Position numbers and translations under genes: made by a program | Notes under the pieces: generated by a model | What the model was told of the DNA's origin: nothing | Seen by the model: only the letters and a program-made list of their open reading frames with translations | Databases searched by the model: none | Assembly: GCF_001042525.2 (NCBI RefSeq) | Contig: NZ_CP011921.2 | Location: 682,001-746,000, forward strand | DNA length: 64,000 nt | Origin: Francisella orientalis FNO12 | GTDB taxonomy: Bacteria; Pseudomonadota; Gammaproteobacteria; Francisellales; Francisellaceae | Reading direction: 5' to 3' | Shown: positions 29,226 to 38,613 of the stretch, piece after piece | Numbering within the stretch: the stretch's first letter is position 1 | How the letters are laid out: each line of letters starts with the position of its first letter

Positions 29226-30506
29226 ATGAAAGATTTTATACCTAAGGTAAAATCAAAAATAAAACCCTCAGTTTATTTAGATGGTTCAAAGAGTATATCT
29301 AATAGATCTTTGATAATTGCCGCTATGGCACAAGGTCAAACAACATTTACAAATTTACCCAATAGTGCTGATGTACTATCATGTGTTGGTGCATTAAAAG
29401 AGCTAGGCTGTCAACTAGAGCATAGTCAAGAATCTAAAGCTTTGGTTATACAAGGATGTAGTGGAAAATTTGTAAACTCAAATGCAAAAATATTTTGTAA
29501 TGAGTCAGGTACTTTGACAAGATTTATAATCCCTATGTTAGCTGTACAAGCTACAGGTCAGTACTATGTATACGCAAAGCAAAGAATGATGGATAGACCT
29601 TTAGCAGATCAGTTAATACCACTTAAAAAGCTAGGTATGTCAGCATTCTATCATCAAAAAGAGCATGCTATGCCTCTTACAATTGAAGCGAAGTTATTAA
29701 ATGGTGGTAATATCGAAGTAGATGGTGCTAAGAGTTCTCAGTTTGCATCAGGTTTGCTTATGGCAGCTCCATTTATGACTAATGGCTTGCAACTAAACTC
29801 TGTCACAGATCATAAGCAACCATATTTAGAGATGACAGCTAAAGTAATGGCTGAGTTTGGTATAAATGTAAATATTAATGGAAGTATTTATAGTGTAAAT
29901 AACTCTAGTTATGTTTCTCCAGATAAATATGTTGTTGAGCCTGATGTTTCGACTGCATCGTATTTTTGGGCGTTTGCTGCTATTACTGGCTCAGCTATTA
30001 AGGTTATGAATGTAACGCAAAAATCTAAGCAAGGCGATATTAAATTTTTAGAAGTGCTAGAGAAAATAGGATGTCAGGTTAATTACTTTGATGATGGTAT
30101 AGAAGTTGTAGGTACAGATAGTTTAAGTGGTATTGAAGTTAATATGCGTAATTTTTCTGATACCTTTATGACACTTGCTGCTATTGCATGCTTTGCAAAT
30201 TCTGATACTCATATTTCAGGACTTAGTCATACTAGAGGACAGGAGTCAGATCGTGTTGATGCTATAGCAGAAGGACTTACAAAACTTGGCATCTATGTTG
30301 AGACAACCCAAAATAGTATCTTAATATCTCCGGCAAGAAGCAAATTTAAACCAGCTGAAGTTGATAGTCATAATGATCATCGTATCGCTATGTCGTTAGC
30401 ATTGTTAGGATTAAAATATGATGGTGTTGTAATAAATAATGCAGGGGCGGTTAGCAAAACATGTCCTAACTATTTTGATAGAATGAGAAGCTTAGTAGGT
30501 TCGTGA
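29226..30506 (+). CDS. aroA: 3-phosphoshikimate 1-carboxyvinyltransferase (EPSP synthase)
   Basis: 426 residues. Joins shikimate-3-phosphate and PEP in aromatic amino-acid synthesis. Motifs: LDGSKSISNRSLIIAAMAQG (phosphate-binding lysine and arginine near residue 20), ESGTLTRF and RMMDRPLADQL, and the C-terminal HNDHRIAMSLALLGL. Intact, so the shikimate route is retained while the branched-chain pathway is dead. The start ATG has no strong ribosome site. Confidence 0.96.
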   Translation: MKDFIPKVKSKIKPSVYLDGSKSISNRSLIIAAMAQGQTTFTNLPNSADVLSCVGALKELGCQLEHSQESKALVIQGCSGKFVNSNAKIFCNESGTLTRFIIPMLAVQATGQYYVYAKQRMMDRPLADQLIPLKKLGMSAFYHQKEHAMPLTIEAKLLNGGNIEVDGAKSSQFASGLLMAAPFMTNGLQLNSVTDHKQPYLEMTAKVMAEFGINVNINGSIYSVNNSSYVSPDKYVVEPDVSTASYFWAFAAITGSAIKVMNVTQKSKQGDIKFLEVLEKIGCQVNYFDDGIEVVGTDSLSGIEVNMRNFSDTFMTLAAIACFANSDTHISGLSHTRGQESDRVDAIAEGLTKLGIYVETTQNSILISPARSKFKPAEVDSHNDHRIAMSLALLGLKYDGVVINNAGAVSKTCPNYFDRMRSLVGS

Positions 30507-31105
30507 TGACAAATAAAGAGCGTATTATCACCAGATATTTAAGTCAAAGATGGTATAAGAAGGCTCTTATTATCACACCTAAGGAGCAAAACTATTTTTA
30601 TAAGATAAATGTTCTAAAGCTCGTGGCTTGTTCCGGCTATCTAAAAAATGAGCCTCCGCTAGGGTGTGTATTTGATGTAGAGGCTTGGCCTTTTGAGCAT
30701 AAGTTTTTTGATCTTATCATATTGGATGAGAGTTTTATAAATTGTCCAGCTTTAATGAAAGTAATATTCAATCAGCTTCATTTCTGTCTAGCAGATGATG
30801 GTGAGGTTATTGTCGCTTGTTCAGGCAATATTAGCCTATATAGTCTATTATCAAGATTTATCTCAAATGGTTTTATTAGCAAGAGAGTTAGGTTCATAAA
30901 CTATACTGGTAACTTTATAGTAAATATGTTCAAAAGAATTTTTAGTAAATATTTTGTAGTGGTTTTTAAAAAGGATAATTACTTCTCCATTGATCCGCTT
31001 AGTGTCGGAGAGCTAATTAAAGAACCTACAAAGTCAGAAGTGGCTAAAATATACAGTGGTGGTTGTGCTAAGGAAGTATATGGGAATTTTCACAAAGAAA
31101 AATAA
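30506..31105 (+). CDS. Methyltransferase-like protein (degenerate SAM fold)
   Basis: About 200 residues. The ATG at 30506 shares bases with the aroA stop (TGATG), implying translational coupling. The middle resembles the class I methyltransferase fold of proteins usually found beside rnhA (YafS type): FFDLIILDESFINCPALMKV followed by ADDGEVIVACSGNI. The glycine-rich SAM motif is not evident in the N-terminal part, so catalytic competence is doubtful. Its 3' end overlaps rnhA by 26 bases. Confidence 0.6.
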   Translation: MTNKERIITRYLSQRWYKKALIITPKEQNYFYKINVLKLVACSGYLKNEPPLGCVFDVEAWPFEHKFFDLIILDESFINCPALMKVIFNQLHFCLADDGEVIVACSGNISLYSLLSRFISNGFISKRVRFINYTGNFIVNMFKRIFSKYFVVVFKKDNYFSIDPLSVGELIKEPTKSEVAKIYSGGCAKEVYGNFHKEK

Positions 31106-31538
31106 TGTAATTGCTTATACAGATGGAGCATGTAAAGGTAATCCAGGTATGGGCGGTTGGGGAGCTATCTTGAGTTATAACGGTGTTGATAAAGAGATTT
31201 ATGGTGCCGAAAAAGATACAACAAATAATCGAATGGAGCTAATGGCAGCAATCAAAACTCTACAAGCTCTGAAAAGAAAATGCGATATAACGATCTATAC
31301 AGATTCTAAATATCTCCAAAATGGCATTAATCAGTGGTTAGCAAATTGGAAGGCTAATGATTGGAAGACAGCAGCCAAAAAAGAAGTCAAAAATAAATAT
31401 CTTTGGCAAGAGTTAGATAGTTTGACAGTCAAGCACAATGTAACTTGGAGCTGGGTAAAGGGTCATAGTGGTAATCAAGGTAATGAAAAGGCTGATGAGT
31501 TGGCAAATAAAGCAATCGCTGAATTGACAGGAAAATAA
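31080..31538 (+). CDS. rnhA: Ribonuclease HI
   Basis: 152 residues from the ATG at 31080 (AAGGAAG upstream); the longer open frame from 31056 is less likely. Cleaves RNA in RNA-DNA hybrids. Catalytic acidic residues are visible in AYTDGACKGNPG (Asp), MELMAAI (Glu), YTDSKYLQNG (Asp) and NEKADELAN (Asp), with the basic handle WKANDWKTAAKKEVKNK. Intact. Confidence 0.97.
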   Translation: MGIFTKKNNVIAYTDGACKGNPGMGGWGAILSYNGVDKEIYGAEKDTTNNRMELMAAIKTLQALKRKCDITIYTDSKYLQNGINQWLANWKANDWKTAAKKEVKNKYLWQELDSLTVKHNVTWSWVKGHSGNQGNEKADELANKAIAELTGK

Positions 31539-31540
31539 AT

Positions 31541-32572
31541 ATGAATAATTACTCTAATAAAAAAATTCTGGTTTTATATACTGGTGGTACTATAGGGATG
31601 ATTAGTACTGAACAAGGCTATGATGTTGAACTGGGCTATCTAACAAAAACCATAGCTGGAATTAGAGATTTTTATCATTATGATATGCTAGAGTTCGAGA
31701 TTAAAGAGTATAGTGATCTTATTGATTCATCAAACATTGATCCAAAAAGATGGATTTCGCTAGCACAAGATATATTGAGTAATTATGCTAGTTATGACGG
31801 TTTTGTGATTTTGCATGGTACAGACACTCTTGCTTATACGGCATCGGTATTATCTTTCATCTTGGGTGAAATTGATAAGCCAGTTATTGTTACAGGCTCG
31901 CAAATACCAATCTCTAAAATTAGGTCAGATGCTATATCAAATATCCTTAATAGTCTAATTTTTGCATGTAATGATGATATCAAAGAAGTTTGTGTCTATT
32001 TTAATCAAAAGTTAATGCGTGGTAATAGAACTACGAAAGTATCAGCGACAGATTTTGATGCTTTTGGATCACCGAATTATCCTACTCTAGCAAAAGTTGG
32101 TATAGATATCGTAGTCAAGCATAAAAGATTATGGCAAAGACAAAAGTCATTTAATATACCAAAATTAGATACATTTACAATTCCTAAAGTTGCAATATTA
32201 CAAGTTTATCCTGGTATGAATAGTGATATGCTATCTGCTATTGTTGAGCAACCATTACAGGGATTAATTCTCAAAACTTATGGTTCTGGTAATATAATGA
32301 ATGATCCAGAAATTTATGCGACTCTCAAGAAGGCTAGTAATAAGGGTGTTGTTATAGTTAATTGTACGCAGTGTTTGTATGGTGGTGTCAAAATGGCTAC
32401 ATATAAAGTTGCAAGAGGGTTGATTGATGTTGGTGTGATTTCAGGTTATGATATGACTGATGAAGCGGCATGTGCTAAGCTTTTTTATTTGTTAGGTCAA
32501 TCTAATATTTCTCTACAAGAGATCAAGGGAGCTTTTGATACTTCTTTGCATGGTGAAGTAACGTTGCTATAG
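31541..32572 (+). CDS. ansA: Type I (cytoplasmic) L-asparaginase
   Basis: 343 residues. Hydrolyses asparagine to aspartate and ammonia. The first catalytic threonine is in LYTGGTIGM, and the second triad in ILHGTDTLAYTAS, with the lysine in TGSQIPISKIRSDA. No signal peptide, fitting AnsA-type enzymes. It follows rnhA by 2 bases and may be co-expressed. Confidence 0.93.
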   Translation: MNNYSNKKILVLYTGGTIGMISTEQGYDVELGYLTKTIAGIRDFYHYDMLEFEIKEYSDLIDSSNIDPKRWISLAQDILSNYASYDGFVILHGTDTLAYTASVLSFILGEIDKPVIVTGSQIPISKIRSDAISNILNSLIFACNDDIKEVCVYFNQKLMRGNRTTKVSATDFDAFGSPNYPTLAKVGIDIVVKHKRLWQRQKSFNIPKLDTFTIPKVAILQVYPGMNSDMLSAIVEQPLQGLILKTYGSGNIMNDPEIYATLKKASNKGVVIVNCTQCLYGGVKMATYKVARGLIDVGVISGYDMTDEAACAKLFYLLGQSNISLQEIKGAFDTSLHGEVTLL

Positions 32573-32585
32573 CGTTCATAAAAAC

Positions 32586-32614
32586 TTGTTTATTTTATGA
32601 TGTTAATATAGTAT
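32586..32614 (+). promoter_or_regulatory. Promoter of the carbonic anhydrase gene
   Basis: TTGTTT (32586-32591), a 17-base spacer and TAGTAT (32609-32614). The leader to the ATG at 32663 contains an eight-G run. Confidence 0.5.
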
Positions 32615-32662
32615 ATTAATACATGAAAAAAATTCACTTATAAGTAAGGGGGGGGACTAATA

Positions 32663-33367
32663 ATGAGCAATATTTCTGAATTAATAAAAGGCAACAGAGC
32701 ATGGGCTGAACAAATCAAAAAAACTAATCCTGAGTTTTTTGAAACTTTATCAAAAGGCCAATCTCCAGAATATTTTTGGATAGGTTGTTCTGATAGTCGT
32801 GTACCTGCTAACCAAGTTTGTGGTTTGGTTTCTGGTGATGTTTTTGTACATCGTAATGTTGCAAATGTTGTTTCACTTACAGATTTAAATTGTTTGTCGG
32901 TGTTGCAGTACGCGGTAGAGGTTTTAAAAGTCAAAAAAATCATAGTATGTGGTCACTATGCATGTGGTGGTGTTGAGACTGTTGTTAAAGATAAGAGCTA
33001 TGGTTTGATTGATAACTGGTTAACATCTATCCATGAAGTTAAAGAACAGAGTAAAGAATTTATTGAAGAAGCTCTAGCTTGCTATAAAGGTAATGAAGAA
33101 GAATATATGAAGAAAAAAGTTGATATGATGTGTGAGTTAAACGCAATTCACCAAGCTTTAAATCTTTGTAAAACTACAGTTGTTAAGAATGCTTGGGCAA
33201 AAGGTTTGAAATTCACTATTCATGCAGCTATCTATGGTGTGAGTGATGGTAAATTATTTGAAATTGGTGGTGGTGTAGGCTCTAGAGAAGAGATGGATGC
33301 TACTTATGCTGAAGCTATTGAAGCCATTAAGTCTAGATATTGTCAAACTCAATCTTGTTCATTGTAA
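32663..33367 (+). CDS. can: Beta-class carbonic anhydrase
   Basis: 234 residues. Interconverts CO2 and bicarbonate. Zinc ligands are at the canonical spacing: Cys42 and Asp44 in WIGCSDSRVPA, and His98 and Cys101 in CGHYACGG. The ribosome-binding region is an unusual run of eight G (about 32648-32655) 8 bases before the ATG, the longest G run I noticed in this AT-rich window; slippage there could alter ribosome-site spacing. The coding frame is intact. Confidence 0.95.
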   Translation: MSNISELIKGNRAWAEQIKKTNPEFFETLSKGQSPEYFWIGCSDSRVPANQVCGLVSGDVFVHRNVANVVSLTDLNCLSVLQYAVEVLKVKKIIVCGHYACGGVETVVKDKSYGLIDNWLTSIHEVKEQSKEFIEEALACYKGNEEEYMKKKVDMMCELNAIHQALNLCKTTVVKNAWAKGLKFTIHAAIYGVSDGKLFEIGGGVGSREEMDATYAEAIEAIKSRYCQTQSCSL

Positions 33368-33448
33368 TTCTTCTTTCTTATAGAAAAATCTTATTATTAA
33401 TCATATTATATAAAATATATGTGATTAAAAATCTTTTGAATATCATAT

Positions 33449-33623
33449 TCTGAAGCGGATACTAAAGCAAAACTAATAACCCCGAAAGTTATTAAAGATA
33501 GTGGTTGGATTACCCCTTCAATTTGGGATAGTTTCGGAACTTGCTAATGATTTTGGTGGCATGGAACAATTAAAAGAAGGCTATTTGCAGTTGCAAAGGG
33601 AGATTTATAGGTGGGTGATATAA
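33449..33623 (+). pseudogene. Collapsed hsdR remnant (type I restriction subunit)
   Basis: Two tiny ends remain. SEADTKAKLITPKVIKDSGW (33449-33508) is the characteristic N-terminus of type I restriction HsdR proteins, without a start codon. Shortly after, in another frame, comes ELANDFGGMEQLKEGYLQLQ followed by REIY and a TAA at 33621-33623, which resembles an HsdR C-terminus. Around 2.5 kb or more of gene has been deleted between them. The N-terminal match is the stronger evidence; the C-terminal match is suggestive. Confidence 0.55.
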
Positions 33624-34522
33624 GTAGCAAAAAATTTTCACTAGAAGTTATTAGAATAATAAAAAATGCTTTGAGCAATGTTTTTTGGTTCAAAAAGAGT
33701 CTAGAGGAGTTTATAAGAAGTGTAACCAATGATACAAATATTTTATTTCACCAACTAAAAGAGAAATAGTATCTCTATATATTGATATATTGATATATTG
33801 TGACTAATAACCAAAAGAAATATTTTGATGAAATTTTATGTATTATAGAGTGTTTGTGTGATGGGAGTGATTTTTCTGAGTTAGAAAGGAATGAAAGGCA
33901 AGAATAAATTATAGAAGTTAAAAGAAATATAGAGCTATTAAAAGCAAAGTCTCAGAGTTTCTTTGAATATAAAATTTCTGAAGAAAATAGAAAAAAGCTA
34001 AAGAAAATTATCAATTAAGGCTAAATAGTAAGAAATTTTTCATAGAAGAATTAAATAGAATAAAGCAGGTTTATACAAACTCTCTTTCTCAAGAGCCACA
34101 AAAAAGAGGTTATACATTAGAAAAGATATTATTTGATATTAATAAACTATTTGATTTAGATCCTAGAGCATCATATAAGCGTGAAGGGGAACAGATTGAT
34201 GGTGTATTTTGTTTTGAATCTCAAGAGTTTTTATTAGAAACTAAATTTTATAAAACCCCTGTTAATCATGACAGTGTTATTCTATTTTATAAGTAAAGTC
34301 GAGTCTAAATTAGAAAATACATTGGGTATATTACTATCTATTGAAGGGTTTACTGAAAATGCAATTAAAAAGGCTAATAATCAAAATATAATTCTTATGA
34401 GTGGGGAAGATTTATATTATGTATTGGATAATAAGATAGACTTTAGGGATTTATTGCATAAGAAAAAAAAGCATGCTCATCAAACAGGTAAAAGCTTTAT
34501 TACAATTAGAGAAATCTTATAA
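33611..34522 (+). pseudogene. Broken restriction-endonuclease-like gene (PD-(D/E)XK nuclease)
   Basis: Joining four frames gives a protein of about 300 residues. First is a helical N-terminal domain (KKFSLEVIRIIKNALSNVFW, then FKKSLEEFIRSVTND). Next is NQKKYFDEILCIIECLCDGS and a charged linker. Last is a C-terminal nuclease domain with KRGYTLEKILFDINKLFDLD, GEQIDGVF, EFLLETKFYK (Asp and E-x-K catalytic motif) and LENTLGILLSIEGF. This matches a widespread restriction-endonuclease-like family related to Mrr-type nucleases. Lesions: TAG at about 33767-33769, a short repeat expansion (33777-33800), TAA near 33905, a shift near 34013 and another near 34290. Directly after the hsdR remnant, so a decayed defence locus. 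Confidence 0.75.
33777..33800. repeat. Tandem 8-bp repeat, about three copies
   Basis: The unit ATATTGAT recurs (ATATATTGAT, ATATTGAT, ATATTG). It sits exactly where the frame of the nuclease relic changes, so its expansion is a probable inactivating event and a possible strain-variable locus. Confidence 0.7.
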
Positions 34523-34755
34523 ATTAAAAATTAATATCTTAGGATCAATCAATTTCGACCCTAATTTAAAAATGAGGGTTTGCTCCTATAAAAATACTAC
34601 CTCGTCATATAGCGACTGCCACTCCTTAAATATTTTGAATGGGAATTGGTTTTTAGCTAAAATTTGAGTTATTCCCCTTCGAGTGTCGAAGGGGTGGGCT
34701 GCGAAGCAGGTCGGGGTAGTTGTAAATCAAACGAAATACTGCTGAGATAGATAAA
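34523..34755. other. Non-coding stretch with a GC-richer patch
   Basis: No gene supported. The segment 34674-34720 is markedly more GC-rich than its surroundings and begins with a perfect hairpin. It may be a remnant of a dispersed element; I cannot name it. Confidence 0.4.
34674..34694. repeat. Perfect GC-rich inverted repeat
   Basis: CCCCTTCGA, GTG, TCGAAGGGG: 9-base perfect arms with a 3-base loop. There is no T run after it on either strand, so it is not a standard intrinsic terminator. Confidence 0.6.
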
Positions 34756-35214
34756 CTAATAAAATGAGATTGAAAGTATTTTATACAAAATATAGGCTAT
34801 TATAGCTGTTGTAATATTAATAAAGAACACAGCTTCAATGTATTGGCTATAAATCTGACCACTAAATAGCGTAAGAGCATCTAATAATGTATAAATAGCA
34901 AAGAATATTAAACAAGCTGCTTTGAATTCTCTATTTTTAAATAGTGCTAGAATTGAGAATAAAAAGATGGCTAATTCAAAAATTCCTATCTGAAAAACAG
35001 CAGGAGTATAAATCCATCCTTGAAATTTACTAATACTATCCCCATCTACTAAATATGTAAAACTGTTGATACAAGCATATGGACTTATATTGAAAACAAT
35101 AAAGTAGTTAGCATAGATATTTTCATGATGTTTACTATATATAATGCTAGAGTGTAAAAAGGCTATTATAAAAGGTGATATTAATAAACAAATACTTATA
35201 ATTACAGTTACCAT
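34756..35214 (-). CDS. Four-helix membrane protein, DUF6790-like
   Basis: 152 residues with four predicted membrane segments (about 3-25, 68-88, 98-115 and 124-145). A charged loop with a HENIYANYFIVFNI segment follows helix 1. I associate this pattern with small uncharacterised membrane proteins of the DUF6790 type, with limited certainty. It is isolated, divergent from tig and next to the defence relic. No function can be assigned. Confidence 0.6.
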   Translation of the reverse strand: MVTVIISICLLISPFIIAFLHSSIIYSKHHENIYANYFIVFNISPYACINSFTYLVDGDSISKFQGWIYTPAVFQIGIFELAIFLFSILALFKNREFKAACLIFFAIYTLLDALTLFSGQIYSQYIEAVFFINITTAIIAYILYKILSISFY

Positions 35215-35362
35215 AAGTCGCTTAAATTTGTAGAAAATAGCTAGATTTTACAACAAATGCTTTGGCTTGTCATATATTTAATAATAAACATATAGACAAT
35301 CTAATAGATGATAGTTAAAATTTGCTACTAGAAAATCGTTAAATAAATAAAAGGAAAACTTA

Positions 35363-36682
35363 ATGATGCAAGTTACTGTAGAGAAGAAAGAAGGTATCCA
35401 TTGTTCACTATTGATCGAAGTACCAGCTAATGAAGTTGATAGTATCGTTACAAAAGAAATTAACAAAACAGCAAAAACTATCAAGATGGATGGTTTCAGA
35501 CCTGGTAAAGTACCTGCAGGTATGGTTGAGAAGAAGTATGGTGAGCAAATCCGTATGGAAGTAATCTCTGACTTGATTCCTCAAAAATACTCAAAAGCTA
35601 TTCAAGACGAGAAATTAGCTGTTGCTGGTATCGAAGTAGAATTAAAAGAAAATAAAAAACGTGAGCCTCTTAAGTTTGTTGCTAATCTTGAACTTTTTCC
35701 AGAATTCGAAGTAACTGGTTTTGAAAAAATTGAAGTTCAAAAGCCAGTTGTTGAGCTAACTGACAAAGAAGTTAAGCAAATGATTGAAAATCTTAGAAAG
35801 CAGTTAGCTACATTCGCAGAAGTAGAAAGAGCTGTTCAAAAAGATGATAAGGTAGTGATTGACTTTGTTGGTAAGAGAGATGGCGAAGTGTTCGAAGGTG
35901 GCTCAGCTAATGATCAGGAATTAGTGATTGGTTCTGGTCAAATGATCCCAGGTTTTGAAGATGGTATCATTGGCATGAACAAAGATGAGCAAAAAACTAT
36001 CACTGTTACTTTTCCAGAAGAGTATCAAAACAAAGATTTAGCCGGCAAAGAAGCTACTTTTGATATCACTATTAAGAAGATTCAAGGAGCTCAATTACCA
36101 GAAGTTGATGATGAGTTTGTTAAGAAGTTTGGTGTTAAAGGTGGTGTAGATACTTTTGAAAATGAAATCAAAAAAAATATGCAACGCGAGCTTAAGTTCA
36201 TCTTACAAAGAAAAGTAAAAGACCAAGTATTCAAAGGTTTAAGAGAAATCGCTGAGTTTGAAACTCCAAAAGCTCTAATCAAAAGAGAAATTGATGCTGC
36301 TAAGCAAAACTTAGTTAGACAAATGGGAGGTGGTCAAAACTTTGATGTTAATCAATTACCTGATAACCTGTTTGAAGCTAATGCTAAGCAAAAAGTTGAC
36401 ACTAGTTTAGTTCTAGACAGCGTAATGAAGTCTCAAGAATTCAAGGCTAAAGATGCTGAAGTTGAGAGCTTATTAGATGAATTAGTTCAAGCTTATGAAG
36501 AGCCAGAAAAAACTAAAGAGCAAATCAAAAAGAATGAAAAAGAGATTTCTAACTTAAAAGCTTTAGTTATTGAAAATAAGTTAACTGAGTGGGTATTGTC
36601 TCAAGCTCAAGTAACTGAAAAACAAGAAGATTTCTTCGAAGTTATTAAAGAAAATATACAAGCTCAACAAGCTGGTTTCTAA
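35363..36682 (+). CDS. tig: Trigger factor
   Basis: About 439 residues. A ribosome-associated chaperone and peptidyl-prolyl isomerase. The ribosome-binding signature is [17 protein letters not shown] (about residues 47-63); an FKBP-type PPIase domain (about 150-245) has [19 protein letters not shown] and a helical chaperone domain follows. ATG ATG at 35363/35366: either could start, with AAAAGGAAAA upstream. First gene of the classical tig-clpP-clpX-lon-hupB-ppiD array. Confidence 0.97.
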   Translation: MMQVTVEKKEGIHCSLLIEVPANEVDSIVTKEINKTAKTIKMDGFRPGKVPAGMVEKKYGEQIRMEVISDLIPQKYSKAIQDEKLAVAGIEVELKENKKREPLKFVANLELFPEFEVTGFEKIEVQKPVVELTDKEVKQMIENLRKQLATFAEVERAVQKDDKVVIDFVGKRDGEVFEGGSANDQELVIGSGQMIPGFEDGIIGMNKDEQKTITVTFPEEYQNKDLAGKEATFDITIKKIQGAQLPEVDDEFVKKFGVKGGVDTFENEIKKNMQRELKFILQRKVKDQVFKGLREIAEFETPKALIKREIDAAKQNLVRQMGGGQNFDVNQLPDNLFEANAKQKVDTSLVLDSVMKSQEFKAKDAEVESLLDELVQAYEEPEKTKEQIKKNEKEISNLKALVIENKLTEWVLSQAQVTEKQEDFFEVIKENIQAQQAGF

Positions 36683-36707
36683 ACTAGCTTATAAAGAGAG
36701 GTTATAA

Positions 36708-37313
36708 ATGATAACTAATAACTTAGTTCCTACTGTCATTGAGAAAACAGCTGGTGGTGAGAGAGCTTTTGATATTTATTCAAGACTATTAAAAGAGCGT
36801 ATAGTTTTTTTAAATGGTGAGGTAAATGATCATTCAGCTAATCTAGTGATTGCACAGCTGCTTTTTTTGGAGTCAGAGGATCCTGATAAAGATATATATT
36901 TCTATATTAATTCTCCAGGTGGTATGGTTACAGCTGGTATGGGCGTGTACGATACTATGCAGTTTATCAAACCAGATGTGAATACTATTTGTATCGGTTT
37001 GGCTGCAAGTATGGGATCACTACTATTAGCAGGTGGTGCAAAAAGTAAAAGATATAGCTTACCAAGTTCACAAATCATGATTCACCAACCACTAGGTGGT
37101 TTCAGAGGTCAAGCTTCTGATATAGAAATTCATGCAAAAAATATTCTGCGTATCAAAGATAGATTAAATAAAGTTCTAGCTCATCATACTGGGCAGGATT
37201 TAGAAACTATCGTGAGAGATACTGATAGAGATAATTTTATGATGGCTGATGAAGCAAAAGAATATGGTCTTATCGATCATGTAATTGAGTCTCGTGAAGC
37301 AATTATTAAATAA
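36708..37313 (+). CDS. clpP: ATP-dependent Clp protease proteolytic subunit
   Basis: 201 residues. The catalytic triad is Ser101 ([12 protein letters not shown]), His126 (MIHQPLGG) and an Asp near 175 (RDTDRDNFM), with the same spacing as E. coli Clp[21 protein letters not shown] is the typical N-terminal start. It lies 25 bases after tig and 24 before clpX, so one operon. Confidence 0.98.
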   Translation: MITNNLVPTVIEKTAGGERAFDIYSRLLKERIVFLNGEVNDHSANLVIAQLLFLESEDPDKDIYFYINSPGGMVTAGMGVYDTMQFIKPDVNTICIGLAASMGSLLLAGGAKSKRYSLPSSQIMIHQPLGGFRGQASDIEIHAKNILRIKDRLNKVLAHHTGQDLETIVRDTDRDNFMMADEAKEYGLIDHVIESREAIIK

Positions 37314-37337
37314 TTAAAGGAAGTCTAATTTAATAAG

Positions 37338-38588
37338 ATGGCTAAAATTCTATACTGTTCTTTTTGTGGTAAATCACAACAAGAAGTCAAAAATATTATT
37401 TCTGGTAGAGACGGTAATATCTGTAATAAATGTGTAAGTAAATGTGCAGATAAAATCCATAGTGCGACGGGGACTTCTGCAGAAGATGTATCATTTGAGA
37501 AGTTATCTAAGCCAATTGAAATCAAAAAATATCTAGATAATTATATTATTGGTCAAGATAATGCTAAAAAAGTACTATCAGTCGCTGTATATAATCACTA
37601 CAAAAGAATTACTTCAAATACTACAAAGGATGATACAGAGCTTAAGAAAAGTAATGTACTATTGATAGGTCCTACAGGTTCTGGTAAAACATTATTTGCT
37701 CAAACATTAGCAAAGCTTTTGAATGTTCCTTTTGCTATAGCGGATGCGACTACTCTTACAGAAGCTGGTTATGTTGGTGATGATGTTGAAAATGTCATTG
37801 TTCGCTTGTTACAAAATGCTGATTTTGATGTTGCTAAAGCTCAAAAAGGTATTATCTATATTGATGAGATAGATAAGATCGCACGTAAGTCCGAAAGTGC
37901 ATCGATAACTCGTGATGTATCAGGTGAAGGTGTTCAACAAGCACTTCTAAAGCTTATAGAAGGTACAGTGTCATCTGTGCCTCCTAAAGGCGGTAGAAAA
38001 CATCCTAATCAAGATATGATTCAGGTTGATACCTCAGATATATTATTTATTTGTGGTGGGGCTTTTGCTGGTATCGAAAAAGTTGTTAAACATAGAATGG
38101 ATAAAGTTAGTATTGGATTTAATGCCGATGTTATCCAGCAAAAAAATAGCTTAAATACTGAAAAATTAATGCGGAAAGTAGAGAGTGAAGATTTGACTAG
38201 ATTCGGTCTTATTCCTGAGCTTATTGGGCGTTTGCCAATTGTTACAGTTCTTAATGAGCTTAAAGAAGAAGATTTGGTCAAAATTCTTACAGAACCTAAA
38301 AATGCTTTAATCAAACAATATGTGAAGCTGTTTAAGTTTGATGATGTAGCTATTGAATTTAGTGATGAATCTCTTATTCAGATAGCTAAAAAAGCAATAG
38401 CTAAAAAGACAGGTGCTAGAGGTTTAAGAACAATTCTTGAAAACGTGCTTCTTGAAGTGATGTTCCATGTGCCATCATTGGATGATATTGATAAAGTAAT
38501 CATCAATGATAAAGTCATATTAGCGCAAGAAGAGCCAATTCTTGTAACAAAAGCACAACAGCAAAAACAATTAAAAGAGATAATCTAA
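37338..38588 (+). CDS. clpX: ClpXP unfoldase subunit ClpX
   Basis: 416 residues. The N-terminal zinc finger ([11 protein letters not shown]...CNKCVSKC) binds adaptors, the AAA+ module has Walker A GPTGSGKT near residue 117 and Walker [11 protein letters not shown], and the C-terminal sensor II region [15 protein letters not shown] is present. The ClpP-docking loop IGF is in [10 protein letters not shown]. Intact. Confidence 0.98.
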   Translation: MAKILYCSFCGKSQQEVKNIISGRDGNICNKCVSKCADKIHSATGTSAEDVSFEKLSKPIEIKKYLDNYIIGQDNAKKVLSVAVYNHYKRITSNTTKDDTELKKSNVLLIGPTGSGKTLFAQTLAKLLNVPFAIADATTLTEAGYVGDDVENVIVRLLQNADFDVAKAQKGIIYIDEIDKIARKSESASITRDVSGEGVQQALLKLIEGTVSSVPPKGGRKHPNQDMIQVDTSDILFICGGAFAGIEKVVKHRMDKVSIGFNADVIQQKNSLNTEKLMRKVESEDLTRFGLIPELIGRLPIVTVLNELKEEDLVKILTEPKNALIKQYVKLFKFDDVAIEFSDESLIQIAKKAIAKKTGARGLRTILENVLLEVMFHVPSLDDIDKVIINDKVILAQEEPILVTKAQQQKQLKEII

Positions 38589-38613
38589 AAAATCTACAGG
38601 AGAATGTAAGTTT

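Noticed and set aside
34473-34667. 64-codon plus-strand frame after the nuclease relic
   Set aside because: It starts inside the relic in another frame and runs into non-coding DNA; no ribosome site or domain.
34523-34755. Insertion sequence
   Set aside because: The GC-rich hairpin is suggestive of an element edge, but no transposase sequence or paired terminal repeats were found.
36708-38588. Sigma-32 promoter before tig, clpP, clpX or lon
   Set aside because: I looked for CTTGAA and CCCCAT-like elements near the gene starts and saw no convincing pair with proper spacing.
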